Shown here: positions 6,286 to 8,072 of the stretch, one piece after another
Layout: the number at the start of each line of letters is the position of its first letter
Position numbering within the stretch: position 1 is the stretch's first letter
Source: an uncultured Acidimicrobiaceae bacterium
GTDB lineage: Bacteria > Actinomycetota > Acidimicrobiia > Spongiisociales > UBA5794
Length of the DNA: 8,072 bases
Reading direction: 5' to 3'
NCBI GenBank assembly: GCA_947258635.1
Contig: CAMYJM010000089.1
Coordinates: 1 to 8,072, forward strand
Made by a program: the position numbers and the translations under genes
Notes under the pieces: generated by a model
Databases searched by the model: none
Told to the model about the DNA's origin: nothing
What the model saw: only the letters and a program-made list of their open reading frames with translations

Positions 6286-8072
6286 TCATGCGCCGGGCCC
6301 GACGTAGAGCACCCGCATCATCTCATGGTCCTCGTGGGACAGGATGTGGCAATGCCACACATACCGACCGGGTTTGTCGAACGTTGCTTTGATCCTCGTG
6401 ATCTGGCCCGGCAGCGCCGTGACCATGTCCTTCGGGGTGTTCTCGACGTACTCCGCCGGCTGCGGGATCGCTGCTCCGTACGTGAGATTCACGATGCGGA
6501 ACCCGTTGCCGAGCAAACCGTTGTGTTGCACCACGGGTTGGGTTACCAGGTACGTGCCGTCACCGGCCGGAGTCGCGTAGTCGTCGTTGGGGATGACCAG
6601 ATCGTCCTCGGTAGTGTGGGAGTCCCAGACGATCTCCTGGCGGCCGAGGATCTCGAAGTTCACCAGGTGCAGGTGCACCGGGTGGGCGTCGCCGGTGACG
6701 TTCCAGATCTCCCACTCCTCGGTGGTGTCCAGCGCCGGATTCTCCGTCGTCGGGCTGTGCCAGGCGATCGAGCCCGCCATCTGCCCGACGAGCCCGGCGT
6801 TGACGTAGTCCGGCATGTTCGGCCAGTTGATCGGGTTCCCCAGGTAGTCGGTGGCCGGTTCGGCGGTGCCCAGCAGCGGCTGGAGCCGTCCGAACTCGTC
6901 GGTGCCCTCGAACAGCGCCACCTTGCGCAGCCGGTTCGGCGCCGGGACCACCGGCCCGAAGTTGATACCGACCGGGGTCACGTCGGGGACGGCGGCGTCG
7001 AGCGGCTGGTTCACATCGAAGGCCATGATCCGGTCGGTCTCGCCGAACACCTGCGGTCCGGGGATGTCGCCGCCGAAGGGCTCGTCGCCGCCGATGTTCT
7101 TCATGATGATCCGGTTGCCGGCAGCCACGGTCTTGAAGTCGAAGACGATGTCGTACCGCGAGCCCGTCTCCATCAGCAACGTGCTGACGGTCGTCGGAGC
7201 CGACGCCAGGCCCTGGTCGCTGCCTATCACGGTGAAATCCAGCGGTCCGCTGATGACCGTCGAGATATCCGTCGCACCCGGCGGAACCTCGAAGAACTGG
7301 ACGGCCAGGAAGCGGCTGTCGCAGCCGTTGAGGAAGCGCAGCCGGTAGTTGCGCGGCTCAACGTCCATCTGCGGCCAGATCATCCCGTTGACGACCATGT
7401 GGTCGCCGAAGAACTCGGCCAAAGCCGTCGGCCCGCCTCCGGGGAAGATGTCCGGCGGCAGTATGGCACCTTCGCCCGTGATGAAGTCGTCGTAGAACGG
7501 GTCACCGGGGAACGCCGGATAGAACAGCTCGCCGTTCGCCCAGAACATCCGGTCCTGGATGGCAAACGCCGCCTCGTAGGGGTATGCCGGCAGATCGAGC
7601 GGGTTGCCCACCATCCCGGTGTCGTCGGCGTCGCGCAGCAGGTAGAACCCCGCCATTCCGGCGTACACGTTGAGCCGGGTGATGCCGAGAGCATGGTCGT
7701 GGTACCACAGCGTGCCGGCCGGCTGATCGTTGTTGTAAACGTATTTCTTGTCGCGCCACTGCGGGCCGCGTACGCCCCACCCGGGGCTGAAGAAGAACTC
7801 GGGATTGCCGTCGAACTGGAAGTCGGTGTGCCCGCCGTGCAAGTGGGCCACGATCGGGACGCCGTTGACGGGGATCGAGTAGGGCTCGTAACCGTGAAGG
7901 CTGTACGCCCAGTGGAGCGACGTGTCCACCGGAAGTATGTGGTCGAGCGGGAATCCGGTGACGGGGTCGGTGAGCTTGTTCTTCCACAGGACCTCGACCG
8001 GGTCGCCGGAGCGGGCGAAGATCGTCTTGCCCGGCCAGGTGTAGATTCCCGACTCGCCGTATCCGAAGACCG
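6286..8072 (-). CDS. CotA-like multicopper oxidase (5' end outside window)
   Basis: The visible 594 codons run in from the right edge without a stop, so the N-terminus and any export signal lie outside; GTG 7929 is internal and not the start. All four copper-binding motifs are intact (numbering from the first visible complete codon). They are HLHGG (76-80), WYHDHA (122-127), HPVHLH (463-468) and HCHILSHEDHEMM (573-585). Cys574 and His579 are type 1 copper ligands and Met584 is the likely axial ligand, the same pattern as CotA and bilirubin oxidase. These enzymes oxidise phenols, bilirubin-like compounds or metals with one-electron chemistry and reduce O2 to water. The visible protein is already longer than CotA (about 513 residues), closer in size to phenoxazinone-synthase-type relatives. 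The substrate is not predictable from sequence; export to the cell surface is usual for such enzymes but unseen here. It is convergent with the PPOX gene. Confidence 0.94.
   Translation of the reverse strand, partial: VFGYGESGIYTWPGKTIFARSGDPVEVLWKNKLTDPVTGFPLDHILPVDTSLHWAYSLHGYEPYSIPVNGVPIVAHLHGGHTDFQFDGNPEFFFSPGWGVRGPQWRDKKYVYNNDQPAGTLWYHDHALGITRLNVYAGMAGFYLLRDADDTGMVGNPLDLPAYPYEAAFAIQDRMFWANGELFYPAFPGDPFYDDFITGEGAILPPDIFPGGGPTALAEFFGDHMVVNGMIWPQMDVEPRNYRLRFLNGCDSRFLAVQFFEVPPGATDISTVISGPLDFTVIGSDQGLASAPTTVSTLLMETGSRYDIVFDFKTVAAGNRIIMKNIGGDEPFGGDIPGPQVFGETDRIMAFDVNQPLDAAVPDVTPVGINFGPVVPAPNRLRKVALFEGTDEFGRLQPLLGTAEPATDYLGNPINWPNMPDYVNAGLVGQMAGSIAWHSPTTENPALDTTEEWEIWNVTGDAHPVHLHLVNFEILGRQEIVWDSHTTEDDLVIPNDDYATPAGDGTYLVTQPVVQHNGLLGNGFRIVNLTYGAAIPQPAEYVENTPKDMVTALPGQITRIKATFDKPGRYVWHCHILSHEDHEMMRVLYVGPGA

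Noticed and set aside
7927..7929. GTG at 7929 as the start of the multicopper oxidase
   Set aside because: The same frame stays open upstream to the window edge and encodes cupredoxin-like sequence (for example the block ending in VEVLWKNKL), so the real start is outside the window.
1..8072. Search for CRISPR, insertion sequence, tRNA/rRNA, phage or defence genes
   Set aside because: No regularly spaced repeats, transposase motifs, terminal inverted repeats or RNA gene signatures were seen; nearly all sequence is accounted for by five protein-coding genes.

Overview
This is a GC-rich bacterial chromosomal window with dense, non-overlapping coding. It uses ATG, GTG and TTG starts, several genes lack a Shine-Dalgarno sequence, and the first gene encodes a lipoprotein with a Pro/Thr/Ser-rich tether. 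These traits fit a high-GC Actinomycetota member, possibly an Acidimicrobiia-like lineage. That placement is inferred from style and protein families, because the window has no rRNA or other marker gene. I see no mobile element, CRISPR array, tRNA or rRNA.

Layout, left to right. (1) Minus strand, 1-2368: a GH57-type glycoside-hydrolase-like lipoprotein with a glucodextranase-type C-terminal module, cut at its 3' end by the window edge. (2) Minus strand, 2398-4347: a complete M3 family (thimet-oligopeptidase-like) zinc metallopeptidase. (3) Minus strand, 4404-5375: a complete membrane-anchored endonuclease/exonuclease/phosphatase (EEP) family protein. (4) A 184-base divergent intergenic region. 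(5) Plus strand, 5560-6216: an FMN-binding PPOX-family protein (COG3467, NimA-like). (6) A short convergent gap rich in hairpins. (7) Minus strand, 6286-8072: a CotA-like multicopper oxidase, cut at its 5' end by the window edge.

The three left-hand genes run EEP, then peptidase, then GH57-like, with gaps of 56 and 29 bases. They could be co-transcribed, but their predicted functions do not form an obvious pathway. The PPOX gene is divergent from this group and convergent with the oxidase gene.

The main point of interest is the GH57-like protein. Its GH57 fold is recognisable along its length, yet by eye every active-site motif is altered, including both catalytic acids. It therefore looks like an intact, exported pseudo-glycosidase that may bind rather than cleave glycans. 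A second observation is that three of the four visible gene starts lack a Shine-Dalgarno sequence and have a TAnnnT hexamer 6-9 bases upstream, which suggests leaderless mRNAs. I found no clearly new multi-gene system; the rest looks like ordinary core or accessory metabolism.
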